Origin: Streptacidiphilus sp041262165
GTDB taxonomy: Bacteria; Actinomycetota; Actinomycetes; Streptomycetales; Streptomycetaceae
Assembly: GCF_041262165.1 (NCBI RefSeq)
Contig: NZ_JBGCBY010000030.1
Location: 39,118-103,117, forward strand
Direction: 5' to 3'
DNA length: 64,000 bases
Shown here: positions 26,217-33,880 of the stretch, piece by piece
How positions within the stretch are numbered: position 1 is the first letter of the stretch
Layout of the letters: each line of letters opens with the position of its first letter
Program-made: the position numbers and the translations under genes
Notes under the pieces: generated by a model
What the model was told of the DNA's origin: nothing
The model's database searches: none
What the model saw: the letters and a program-made list of their open reading frames with translations, nothing else

Positions 26217-26249
26217 CCCCGCAGGGTCGGCCCACCACCTCGCCCATCC

Positions 26250-26296
26250 ACGCCTGAGGGGGCGCCCGGATCAACTCCGGGCGCCCCCTCAGGCGT
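26250..26296. terminator. Long perfect hairpin terminator
   Basis: A 21-bp perfect stem (arm begins ACGCCTGAGGGGGCGC) with the loop TCAAC, 33 bp after the PBP stop. One of the strongest terminators in the window. Confidence 0.9.
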
Positions 26297-26393
26297 TCTC
26301 GCTCACGCTCAGCTGCGCGGCCGACCAGCGACACGACTGGCCGACTGCACTGGCCGGCTGCACGACTGGCGGACCGGCTGCCTGCACGACTCC

Positions 26394-26858
26394 TTACAGG
26401 AGTGCCTGCTTCACCGCCGCCGCCACCCGACCGCCCTCGGCCAGCCCGGCGACCTTCGGGTTCACCAGCTTCATGACCGCGCCCATCGCGCGCGGCCCCT
26501 CAGCCCCGCCGGCCTTCGCCTCGGCGACGGCCTCGGCGACGATCGCCGCCAGCTCCTCGTCCGACAGCTGCTTCGGCAGATACGCGGCCAGGAGCTCGCC
26601 CTCAGCGCGTTCCCGCGCGGCCGACTCCGGACGTCCACCCTGCTCGAACGCCTCGGCGGCCTCCCGGCGCTTCTTCGCCTCACGGGTGATCACCTTGAGC
26701 ACCTCCTCGTCGGAGAGCTCGCGGGCGACCTTCCCCGCCACCTCCTCCGTGGTGATGGCGGACAGGGTGAGCCGGATCGTGCCGGAGCGCAGCTCGTCCC
26801 TGGCCCGGATCGAGGCCGTGAGGTCCTCCTGCAGCTGCTTCTTGAGGTTCGTGGTCAT
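26394..26858 (-). CDS. GatB/YqeY domain protein
   Basis: 154 residues from ATG 26858. The sequence LKKQLQEDLTASIRARDEL, then IRLTLSAITTEEV, is the YqeY signature; the C-terminal part (PKQLSDEELAAIV and RAMGAVMKLVNPKVAGLAEGG) matches the tRNA-binding tail shared with GatB. Stand-alone YqeY proteins may take part in tRNA-dependent amidation, but their role is not proven. It is divergent from the metallophosphoesterase with about 120 bp between. Imperfect repeats of GCACGACTGGC lie just past its stop. Confidence 0.85.
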   Translation of the reverse strand: MTTNLKKQLQEDLTASIRARDELRSGTIRLTLSAITTEEVAGKVARELSDEEVLKVITREAKKRREAAEAFEQGGRPESAARERAEGELLAAYLPKQLSDEELAAIVAEAVAEAKAGGAEGPRAMGAVMKLVNPKVAGLAEGGRVAAAVKQALL

Positions 26859-26980
26859 GGGGGAAGTCTCGCATCCCAGACATCCGTCCGCCCGCCAATA
26901 TGAGCGTTCGCCGAACCGCTGTCGGCGGCAGCATCTCACCTGCGTGACGCCGGGCCAACGGCCTCTGAGACGATGGAGGG

Positions 26981-27925
26981 ATGCGACCGCTCTACGCCGT
27001 ACCCCTGGGAATCGCCGCGACCGGTGCGGCCTGCGTGGCCTACGCCGCCGGAATCGAGGTGCGCTCCTTCCGGCTGCGCCGGGTCACCGTCCCGGTACTG
27101 CCCGCGGGGTCGCGGCCGTTGCGGGTGCTCCAACTGTCGGACATCCACATGGTCAACGGGCAGGGCAAGAAGCAGCGCTGGCTGCGCGATCTCGCGGCGC
27201 TCAAGCCCGACCTGGTGGTGAACACCGGCGACAACCTCTCCGACCCGGAAGCCGTGCCGCAGACGCTCGACGCGCTGGGCCCGCTGATGGACCTGCCCGG
27301 CGTGTTCGTGTTCGGCTCCAACGACTACTACGGCCCGGTTCCGAAGAGTCCCACCCGCTACCTGAGCGCGATGCTCTCCGGCGACCACGGTCTGAACGCC
27401 GCGGACGGCACGGCTCGGCGCGGGATCGTCGGCGCCATCCACAACCCGTGGGAGGAACTGCGGGACGGCTTCGACCAGGCCGGCTGGCTGGACCTGACGA
27501 ACACTCGGGGCCGGCTCAAGATCGAGGGCCTGGACCTGGAGTTCACCGGTCTCGACGACCCGCACATCCGCCGCGACCGCTACGCGGAGGTCGCCGGCGG
27601 CCCGAACGCCGAGGCTGACCTGTCGATCGGCGTGGTGCACGCCCCGTACCTGCGGGTCCTGGACGCGTTCACCGCCGACCGCTACCCGCTCGTCCTCGCC
27701 GGACACACCCACGGCGGTCAGCTCTGCGTCCCGTTCTACGGTGCACTGGTAACCAACTGCGACCTCGACCGACGACGGGTCAAGGGACTCTCCCGGCACA
27801 CCGCCGGAGGCCACCGCTCGTACCTGCACGTCTCGGCGGGCTGCGGCACCAACCGCTACACACCCGTCCGCTTCGCCTGTCCGCCCGAGGCCACCCTGCT
27901 GACGCTCACCCCGCGCGACGCCTGA
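26981..27925 (+). CDS. Membrane-anchored metallophosphoesterase
   Basis: A 314-residue protein with GGAGGG immediately before the ATG. One N-terminal hydrophobic segment at about 6-24 serves as signal anchor. The calcineurin-like metal motifs are all present: LSDIHMV, TGDNLSD, FGSNDYY, and GHTHGGQ near residue 245. This is the YkuE-like phosphoesterase branch found in the same place in Streptomyces, downstream of the PBP and YqeY genes. The physiological phosphoester is unknown. Action outside the membrane is likely. Confidence 0.88.
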   Translation: MRPLYAVPLGIAATGAACVAYAAGIEVRSFRLRRVTVPVLPAGSRPLRVLQLSDIHMVNGQGKKQRWLRDLAALKPDLVVNTGDNLSDPEAVPQTLDALGPLMDLPGVFVFGSNDYYGPVPKSPTRYLSAMLSGDHGLNAADGTARRGIVGAIHNPWEELRDGFDQAGWLDLTNTRGRLKIEGLDLEFTGLDDPHIRRDRYAEVAGGPNAEADLSIGVVHAPYLRVLDAFTADRYPLVLAGHTHGGQLCVPFYGALVTNCDLDRRRVKGLSRHTAGGHRSYLHVSAGCGTNRYTPVRFACPPEATLLTLTPRDA

Positions 27926-27955
27926 CCACTCCGACTCCGGACTGCCGAACGTTCG

Positions 27956-28012
27956 CCTCGCTGCGCCTCGGCTTCGCCGCCTCCGCTTCGCCTCACTCCG
28001 GCTCGCTCCACC
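27956..28012. repeat. Imperfect CGCCTC/GCTTCG/CTCGCT repeats at the lysR-like stop
   Basis: A pyrimidine-rich series of units of the kind CGCTTCGCCTCACTCCGG and CGCTCCACCTCACGG runs directly into the stop codon of the minus-strand LysR gene at 28013. Confidence 0.5.
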
Positions 28013-28924
28013 TCACGGCGTCGGCTGCAGCCACCCCTGCTGGCGTGAGGTCTCGACAGCGACCCTGAGCAGGCGCTCGATCGCGGGCGAGCGGTTCTGG
28101 CCGCGGGTGATCAGGTGGATCTCCACTGTGGAGACGGGCTCCAACGGCAGCCACACCAGCCCGGCCGGTAGGCCGACCCGCCCCGTCTCGCCGACGATGG
28201 TGATCGCCGCCCCGGAGGCCACCGGGGTGTACGAGGCGTCGAAGTCGAGTCCGCGGACCAGCACCTCGGGCTTGGCCCCGGCACGGGCGCAGATGTCCAT
28301 GAGCTGGTCGTAGTGGCCGGGGTTGTGGTCCCGGGCGTGCAGCAGCAGCTTCAGACCGTCGAGGTCGGCCGGATCAACCGCGTCGGCGCCCTGGGCCAGC
28401 GGGTGATCACGGCTGACGATGACGCCCTGCCGCTCCAGGCGCAGCAGGGTGAGCACCAGCTCCTGCTGCGGCGGGGCGCAGCGAACCAGTCCGACGTCCA
28501 GGGTGCCCGCGGCGACGCCGTTGACAATGTCCGCGAAGGACATGACCCGCGCCAAGACCTCGATACCGGGAGCCTCCTCGCTCATCGCGAGCAGCAGCTG
28601 CGGGGCGGTCTCGTAGCCCGCGCTCATGCCGTAGCCGAGGCTGATGCTGCCGAGGCGGCCGTCGGCGAAGGCGCGGACACCGCGCCACAGGCTGTCGGCC
28701 GCGTCGAGGAGGGCGGGACCACGCTCCAGCAGCATCCGTCCGGCCTCGGTGGGCTCCACCTTGTGGGTGGTGCGACTGAGCAATTCCACGCCCAACTCCC
28801 GCTCCAGCTCCCGTACTTGGCGACTGAGAGCGGGTTGGGCGATATGCAGCCGCTCGGCGGCTCGGGTGAAGTTCCGCTCCTCGGCAACGGCCAGGAAGTA
28901 ACGCAGGCGACGCAGCTCGGACAT
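28013..28924 (-). CDS. LysR-family transcriptional regulator
   Basis: A 303-residue protein with an N-terminal winged helix (RLRYFLAVAEERNFTRAAER, then IAQPALSRQVRELERELG) and a periplasmic-binding-like co-inducer domain, typical LysR length. It is divergent from a SnoaL-like small enzyme with 130 bp between, the usual LysR arrangement of regulator and target. The co-inducer is not recognisable. A Ser/Ala-rich region of the ligand domain (ISLGYGMSAGYETAPQLLL) is normal for the family. Confidence 0.88.
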   Translation of the reverse strand: MSELRRLRYFLAVAEERNFTRAAERLHIAQPALSRQVRELERELGVELLSRTTHKVEPTEAGRMLLERGPALLDAADSLWRGVRAFADGRLGSISLGYGMSAGYETAPQLLLAMSEEAPGIEVLARVMSFADIVNGVAAGTLDVGLVRCAPPQQELVLTLLRLERQGVIVSRDHPLAQGADAVDPADLDGLKLLLHARDHNPGHYDQLMDICARAGAKPEVLVRGLDFDASYTPVASGAAITIVGETGRVGLPAGLVWLPLEPVSTVEIHLITRGQNRSPAIERLLRVAVETSRQQGWLQPTP

Positions 28925-29054
28925 GGTCCCATCCTAGGCGGGCGGTCATGCCGTGTCGGCATGGACCGATGAAAACCCGGTCGTTCCGTCGGCTCGGCAC
29001 CCCTCGGTAGATTTCAGATGTCGGCAGCGGAAAAGCAGTCCGAAGCGAACGGAA

Positions 29055-29483
29055 ATGAATACGACCGAATTGAGCGAGAACGCAGTACGCGCCTATATCG
29101 ACGCGATCGGGGCAGGAAAAACCGACGTCATCCAGGACATGCTCGCGGAGGACGCGACCTGGACGCTGATCGGCAGCCTGCCGATGACCGGCACCTGGCA
29201 GGGCCGCGCGGCCATCTTCGAGGACTTCCTGGGCCTCGCCTTCGGCCGCATCGACGCCGCGACCCTGGAGCTGAGCACCACCAGCCTCCTCGCGAGCGGG
29301 GGCAAGGTCGCCGCGGAGTGGACCTCCCGCACGGAGGTGCGCGGCGGCGGCCAGTACGACCAGGAGTGCGTCGGGATCTTCACGGTGCGGGACGGGCTCA
29401 TCGTCTCGGTACGCGAGTACGTCGACACCGACCACACCCGCACAGCGCTTTTCAGGTCCTGGCGCACCGACCCGGCGGGGTGA
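29055..29483 (+). CDS. SnoaL-like / NTF2-fold protein
   Basis: 142 residues from ATG 29055. The cone-shaped NTF2 fold is suggested by AVRAYIDAIGAGKTDVIQDM, then EDATWTLIG, GTWQGRAAIFEDFLG and the strand pattern VAAEWTSRTEVRGGGQYDQECVG. Members include polyketide cyclases, ketosteroid isomerase-like enzymes and binding proteins without catalysis; the substrate cannot be read. It probably belongs to the divergent LysR regulator. GGAA directly before the ATG is a weak binding site. Confidence 0.75.
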   Translation: MNTTELSENAVRAYIDAIGAGKTDVIQDMLAEDATWTLIGSLPMTGTWQGRAAIFEDFLGLAFGRIDAATLELSTTSLLASGGKVAAEWTSRTEVRGGGQYDQECVGIFTVRDGLIVSVREYVDTDHTRTALFRSWRTDPAG

Positions 29484-29556
29484 ACCATGCTGCCGTCAGG
29501 CGATATCGAAAGAGCCGTGGAATTCGGCGAGGCCGAGGATCCGAAGCCACTCGACA

Positions 29557-30237
29557 ATGAAGCTCGGTGAACCGAGGGAGACCCCCCGCCTGGAGAACCC
29601 GCCGCGCCGCTGGCTGCCGGTCAAGGACATCGCGGGCACGTTCGTCCGCACCGCCCACGGCACCGGTCCGGCCGTCGGCACCCGCGTAGTGGGGCACCCG
29701 CCGGCCCAGGGCTCGGCGGAGCGGCTCGCAGTCGCCGCCCGGTACCTCGCCACACTCCCCGACCGGGTCGACGCCAACACCGCCGCCGCCCTCCCCTTCG
29801 CCGACCTGACCGCACTCCGCCTGCTACGCGCAGCAGGGCCGGCAGAGGGGGCCAGCGGCGGCGTCGGCCATTACGTGACGAAGCTCGCCGCCGGCACAGG
29901 TGCGCAGGCCACCGCCGTGAGCCCGAGCACGGAGCGCGGCCGGCGACTCCTGGCCCTGGGCGCAGCGGACGTGGTGACCGACGCCGAGCAGCCGGAGGGT
30001 CCCTACGACGTGGTGCTCGAATCGGTCGGCGGCGCCTCGCTCCCCACAGCACCGGCCCGGGCTCGCGCCGGAGCCTCTGCTCGTCTGGTTCGGGCAGGCC
30101 AGCCGACCTACGCGCACGCCGCATCCGCGACAACGCCGTCCTGGTCACCTCCGGACCCCACCCGCACCCTGACCTGCACCACCGCCGCCCCCAGCAGAAA
30201 CCTGATTTCGTCCCACGCCGCGGGTCCGCTAGAGTAA
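29557..30237 (+). pseudogene. Decayed zinc-type/quinone oxidoreductase (MDR family)
   Basis: The frame resembles a medium-chain dehydrogenase: VKDIAGTFVRTAHGTGPAVG, TRVVGHPPAQGSAERLAVAA, LPFADLTALRLLRAAGP and the nucleotide motif GASGGVGHYVTKLAAG. It then goes wrong. About nine residues are missing before GASGGVG, and after ARARAGASARL the frame leaves the family. Another frame picks up the C-terminal type ADLRARRIRDNAVLVTSGP, with roughly 80 residues lost between. The start also lacks the usual N-terminal domain. So it is a broken gene with deletions and a frameshift. Confidence 0.75.
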
Positions 30238-30249
30238 TCCTCGTTGCAC

Positions 30250-30323
<74 letters not shown>

Positions 30324-30330
30324 CCCAGGT

Positions 30331-30365
30331 CAGAGGCCCTGTCGAGATCATCGACAGGGCCTCTG
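30331..30365. terminator. tRNA-Pro terminator
   Basis: A perfect 15-bp stem (CAGAGGCCCTGTCGA with its complement) and a 5-base loop, 7 bp after the tRNA. Confidence 0.85.
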
Positions 30366-30370
30366 TGCAT

Positions 30371-30640
30371 CTAACTGCGTGACTGCGGTTTTGGATCACT
30401 CTTCAAGAGTTCATCCATCAAAACCGCGCCGCTCTGGTTCCAGGGGGACCTCGGACGAAGCTGTGGCGCAGCTCACGCGGCGTCCACTCAGCAGCCGTCA
30501 CACCTTCCGCTTTGGCGATCGCGGTACGAAACGCCCCCCGTATGTTGGATGGATCCAACTCCGTTCCGGTTTCAGCGTCCGCCGCGATTTCCGGGCTTTG
30601 GTGTCCCCGTCGGCCTGCACTGAGACGTCGCCGAGCAAAC
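30371..30640 (-). pseudogene. Remnant of a tyrosine-recombinase integrase
   Basis: On the minus strand three frames give pieces of an actinomycete phage/ICE integrase. First ADGDTKARKSRRTL, then ELDPSNIRGAFRTAIAKAEG followed by VTAAEWTPRELRHSFV (the RHSF box of the catalytic domain), then QSGAVLMDELLKSDPKPQ and SRS before a stop at 30371. About 40 residues including the catalytic tyrosine region (LGHS...Y) are missing between the second and third pieces, and frames change. The next complete gene begins at 31046. It lies just after tRNA-Pro, as expected of an old integrated element. Confidence 0.75.
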
Positions 30641-31045
30641 GCCAGCGCCTTCGACGGCCAACCCGGGTGTCCGGTCGGGACGGAGCGCTGCTCCCCGACG
30701 TTGTAGTCCCTGTCCGCGCACAGCCACCAGCACCCGGCCCAGTGTCACCGAGCTGGGATCCTGGGCTCGGCGCCCAGTCGTACGCGCAGCAGAACCTCCC
30801 GTCCGGAAGTGGGCGGCGAGCCATCTCCACAATGCCCTCCCCCGGCCCGGCGAATTCAAGGCGCTGAACTGCGCGTTGTGGCTCGGACGGCTGTTGCACT
30901 GCGGTGACAGTCCACACACAGGCTGGGGATCTTCCGCTGAAAGGATCATCCCAGCGCGAAGGACCGCACCTGAGGAACTCGGGGGACGGAGACAGCAGCG
31001 CCACCCAACTCTCGCTCCGCTCCAGGCTTCCCTGAGGATCTCACC
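30641..31045. other. Gene-free region upstream of the LAXTG protein
   Basis: About 400 bp with no convincing frame. Weak similarity to integrase upstream sequence is possible but unproven. The last 100 bp should hold the promoter of the LAXTG gene, whose ribosome binding site GAGGA lies 8 bases before its ATG. Confidence 0.4.
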
Positions 31046-31888
31046 ATGAACGCTCGCCGCTCTGCCCGCGCCGGTTTCGCTGCCACTGCTGCCATCGTTG
31101 TCATGGGTGCGACCCAACTGCTCGGCTCCGGCGCGGCCTGGGCGGCCGACAGCGTGCAGGGGTCGATGGACAACCCGGCGGCGCACGCCCCGGCCAAGCC
31201 GGTCGGCCACCACGGAGACGTGACGATCGCCCTGATCCCGGTGGCACCGACGGCCATCACGGCGGGCGGCGCACCGGTTGACTTCGGCATCGAGATGGCC
31301 AACTTCACCGGCGCGGCCTACCAGTACGTCGCGCCGGAGGTCACTGTGCTGGGACTGCCCTCGGGCGGCATCGCGCGGACCCTCCCCGCGTCCAACTTCA
31401 CCTTCCAGGCGATGGTTCACGGTGCGTGGCTGACGCTGCCGGTGGTCACCGCCCGCACCGGAGCCCAGACGGTGAACACCACGGCCCTCGCCCAGCCCCT
31501 CGCCAACGGACACGCCACCCGCCTCATGTTCCGGATCACGGTCAACGGCCAGTTGGCGAAGGACCTGACCTCGCTGGACGTCAATCTGGCGGCGATGGGT
31601 GACGGCCGCTCGACCCACCAGGTCGACGACAAGCTGAAGGTCCAGCGCACCACAGCAACGACGAGCCCCAAGCCGTCCGCCCCCGCAGCGCCGACGAAGC
31701 GCACCCCTGCGCCTGCCACCCCGTCCGCCTCCGCCTCCGCGACGACGGCCGCCGCGCCGATGGCCGCGCTCGCCCAGACCGGTGGCGGTAGTGACGCGGG
31801 CACGCTGCTCGGCTTCGGAGCGGCACTGCTCGCGCTCGGCGGTGGGGCTGCGGCGTTCGTCCGCCACGCCAAGCGCCGCACCCACTGA
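31046..31888 (+). CDS. LAXTG-type sortase substrate, cell-wall surface protein
   Basis: 280 residues. A signal peptide spans about 1-34, ending AAWA. An extracellular beta-rich domain (VTIALIPVAPTAITAGGAP, then DFGIEMANFTG) covers about 55-195. It is followed by a Pro/Ala/Thr/Ser linker and the sorting signal LAQTG at 242-246, a hydrophobic segment and the basic tail RHAKRRTH. LAXTG is the recognition motif of class E sortases in Streptomyces, which attach proteins to peptidoglycan. The ligand or binding role of the domain is unknown. A copy of part of its sorting signal DNA is found 2 kb downstream. Confidence 0.82.
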   Translation: MNARRSARAGFAATAAIVVMGATQLLGSGAAWAADSVQGSMDNPAAHAPAKPVGHHGDVTIALIPVAPTAITAGGAPVDFGIEMANFTGAAYQYVAPEVTVLGLPSGGIARTLPASNFTFQAMVHGAWLTLPVVTARTGAQTVNTTALAQPLANGHATRLMFRITVNGQLAKDLTSLDVNLAAMGDGRSTHQVDDKLKVQRTTATTSPKPSAPAAPTKRTPAPATPSASASATTAAAPMAALAQTGGGSDAGTLLGFGAALLALGGGAAAFVRHAKRRTH

Positions 31889-31959
31889 GGCTTCGGCCTG
31901 CCCGGCAATGAAGTCAACAGCGAGGGAAGTGGACGCAGTTGACCGTTCTGGTCAAGGGC

Positions 31960-32007
31960 TAAGGATCACGAGGCTGTGGGTTCGAATCCTGCTGAGCGCA
32001 GCCAGGT
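31960..32007 (+). pseudogene. tRNA 3'-half remnant (possible att scar)
   Basis: The sequence contains a normal T arm (GTGGG-TTCGAAT-CCTGC), then TGAGCGC as the acceptor 3' strand and AGCC. The anticodon stem and 5' half do not pair. Directly after it comes a tRNA-type terminator. The whole resembles the 3' end of a tRNA duplicated by site-specific integration, later decayed. Confidence 0.45.
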
Positions 32008-32040
32008 CGAAGGCCCGGAGACAATGTCTCCGGGCCTTCG
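32008..32040. terminator. Hairpin after the tRNA remnant
   Basis: CGAAGGCCCGGAGACA and its exact complement with a 1-base centre, a 16-bp inverted repeat. It has the same placement and style as the hairpins after the two intact tRNAs in this window. Confidence 0.75.
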
Positions 32041-32268
32041 GGCAAACAGGGGTGACAACAACGCACCCGCTCAGCCCTCGCCGAAATCTCGGCAGGCACG
32101 ACCAGGGCCCAGGTCGACCGGCGAGCAGCCGGAAGCCTGGGCCCTCTGACAGACGGGATCGCACTGCCACCCCGTGGTGGCCCCGTATGAACTGCCCAGG
32201 GCCACCACGGGCCGGTTCCGCAGTGTGGTGTCAGCTCAGGTGGCCTGCCCGAGCGTGCGCAGCGTGCG
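32041..32268. other. Gene-free region
   Basis: No convincing gene between the tRNA-like hairpin and the end of the beta-lactamase-like gene. It contains only overlapping non-coding frames. Confidence 0.4.
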
Positions 32269-33243
32269 TCAGTGCGTAGTGACGGGACCGAACGGCGCCG
32301 ATCCGTCGGAGACCTCGGGCGCTGTGACGTTGGGGGCGTGGGGAAGGGCCCCGCTGGTGTGGCTGCTGACACCGCTGTTGAGGTCGCGGTGCACCACCGA
32401 CGCGATCGACTGGATCGTGTCGATCCCGTACGACTCAGTGGCGTTGTCCTCGGTCAGGATCGCCATCCGGTAGTCCTTGCCCGTGCCGGTGAAGATGCCC
32501 AGGCTGTGTACCCGCCAGCCGTGGGTCGCCCGTTGCAGCCAGCCGTTCTTCACATGCACGGAGACCGTGGCCGGCGCACCGAAGGGGGTACCCCAACGCT
32601 GGTCAGCCTCCACCTGGCCCATCAGCTTCAGGGCATACGCCTTTCCCGCCGACGTGAGCACGCTCGGGTTACTGGTGAAGACGTTCAGCATCTTCAGCTC
32701 GTCGGCAGCGGTGATCTGCGTAAGACCCCAGTAGCCACCGGTGCCCAGTTGGGTGTCGTTCATCCCTGCCAGCCGCAGGAAAGCCTGGAGACGGGGCATG
32801 CCGAGGCTTTGCCACAGATTGGTGGCCGCGGTGTTGTCGGACGCTGTGATCATCTGCTGGAGGTTGGTGACCTCCCAGTCGGTCAGGTATCGGTGCTCGT
32901 CCTCGCCACGACGCAGCACGGCGCCCATGATGGTCGCCTTGACGACGCTCGCCGAGTCGACGTGCAATGAGGGGTTGTAGGCGCAGGACACGCCGGTTTT
33001 GGCGTCCGCCACCGCGAAGGCCACGGTGTCCTGACGGCCCGACAGGGCACTCGCGATATCCCGGGACAGCTGGGCGGCCAGCTGGGGGTTGCTCGCAGAG
33101 GCGCAGTATGACGGGGTACTCGCCGCGGCGCGGGGCGCCGCCTGCGCGGTAGCGGGTACGGCGAACGCCAGCAGCGTCGCTGCTGCGCCGGTGACCAGGT
33201 GCGCGAGCGGGCGGCGCTTGCGGGTCTGCGTGAAGGCTGCCAT
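32269..33243 (-). CDS. Secreted class A beta-lactamase-like serine hydrolase
   Basis: 324 residues from ATG 33243 with AGGA about 10 bases upstream; a longer frame lacks a binding site. A signal peptide ends at about 34 (ATAQA). The motifs are those of the penicillin-binding/beta-lactamase fold: Ser99-Val-Val-Lys102, Ser135-Asp136-Asn137 and Lys232-Asn233-Gly234. KNG in place of KTG and the long Ala/Ser N-terminus make true antibiotic hydrolysis uncertain; many such Streptomyces proteins are class A-like hydrolases of unknown substrate. The C-terminal 40 residues are a Ser/Pro tail. It is secreted. Confidence 0.82.
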   Translation of the reverse strand: MAAFTQTRKRRPLAHLVTGAAATLLAFAVPATAQAAPRAAASTPSYCASASNPQLAAQLSRDIASALSGRQDTVAFAVADAKTGVSCAYNPSLHVDSASVVKATIMGAVLRRGEDEHRYLTDWEVTNLQQMITASDNTAATNLWQSLGMPRLQAFLRLAGMNDTQLGTGGYWGLTQITAADELKMLNVFTSNPSVLTSAGKAYALKLMGQVEADQRWGTPFGAPATVSVHVKNGWLQRATHGWRVHSLGIFTGTGKDYRMAILTEDNATESYGIDTIQSIASVVHRDLNSGVSSHTSGALPHAPNVTAPEVSDGSAPFGPVTTH

Positions 33244-33819
33244 GGGAATGGGATCCTTTTGAGAGATTGATAGACCTGCTGGGGAACGCAGTTGAGTGCT
33301 GTGGTGCGAGGCGATGCCACGAACCGTCGGCGTTCGCGTTTCCGAACCACACATGTTGTGCTTCGCTCACGCAGTCAGTAGGGCCACCGCCGCAGAACGA
33401 TCAGGCCTGCTCGGCGGGCCTCACCGGTTCCGCCTGCTCGGCGGCTGAGCGGAGGGAGTCCCGCTCCGGAGGGTGTTCGGCGCCGTCTAACCCGGCGCGC
33501 GTCCACGAGCATGTCGCGCCGACCCGGCCAGGAGGCGGGAGCGGACGCAGCGGCACTGCCCGCGGGCGAGCGGGCGTGCGTATGCATCGGGCCGCTGCCT
33601 CGACCGCGAGTCCCGCTCCGATCGGCTGACGACGGGGCCGAGGGCTTGCCCTCCGATCACCGGCAGCGGTACGTGCCAATGTGCCGCACGACCGGCAGAC
33701 GTCTCAGGCATGTGAGGAGACTACCTTCAAGGTCGTTGGCTGACAGCAGCATCGCGCATCCCACAGGGTCAGCTCGCCCAGAGCGGTGGCGGTTGTGACG
33801 CGGGGGTTGGGAGCTCCCG
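33244..33819. other. Gene-free region with a scrap of LAXTG-coding sequence
   Basis: About 580 bp without a convincing gene between two minus-strand genes. At 33772-33804 a 33-bp stretch matches 31768-31800 with two mismatches; there it codes for ALAQTGGGSDAG of the LAXTG protein. Here the plus-strand reading is QLAQSGGGCDAG and lacks the rest. The promoter of the beta-lactamase-like gene must lie near 33244-33370. Confidence 0.55.
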
Positions 33820-33861
33820 CGCGAAGGGCGGGCCGGGGACTTCCCGGCCCCGCCCTTCGCG
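33820..33861. terminator. Hairpin terminator of the beta-helix gene
   Basis: CGCGAAGGGCGGG and its complement CCCGCCCTTCGCG form a long stem that continues into CCGG with a one-base bulge, 20 bp beyond the stop codon of the minus-strand gene. Confidence 0.8.
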
Positions 33862-33880
33862 TGTGACTACTGGTGCTCCG

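Noticed and set aside
30641..31045. Cyclic-di-AMP riboswitch upstream of the LAXTG gene
   Set aside because: I looked for the conserved ydaO-type core in the leader and could not find it; only a promoter region is supported.
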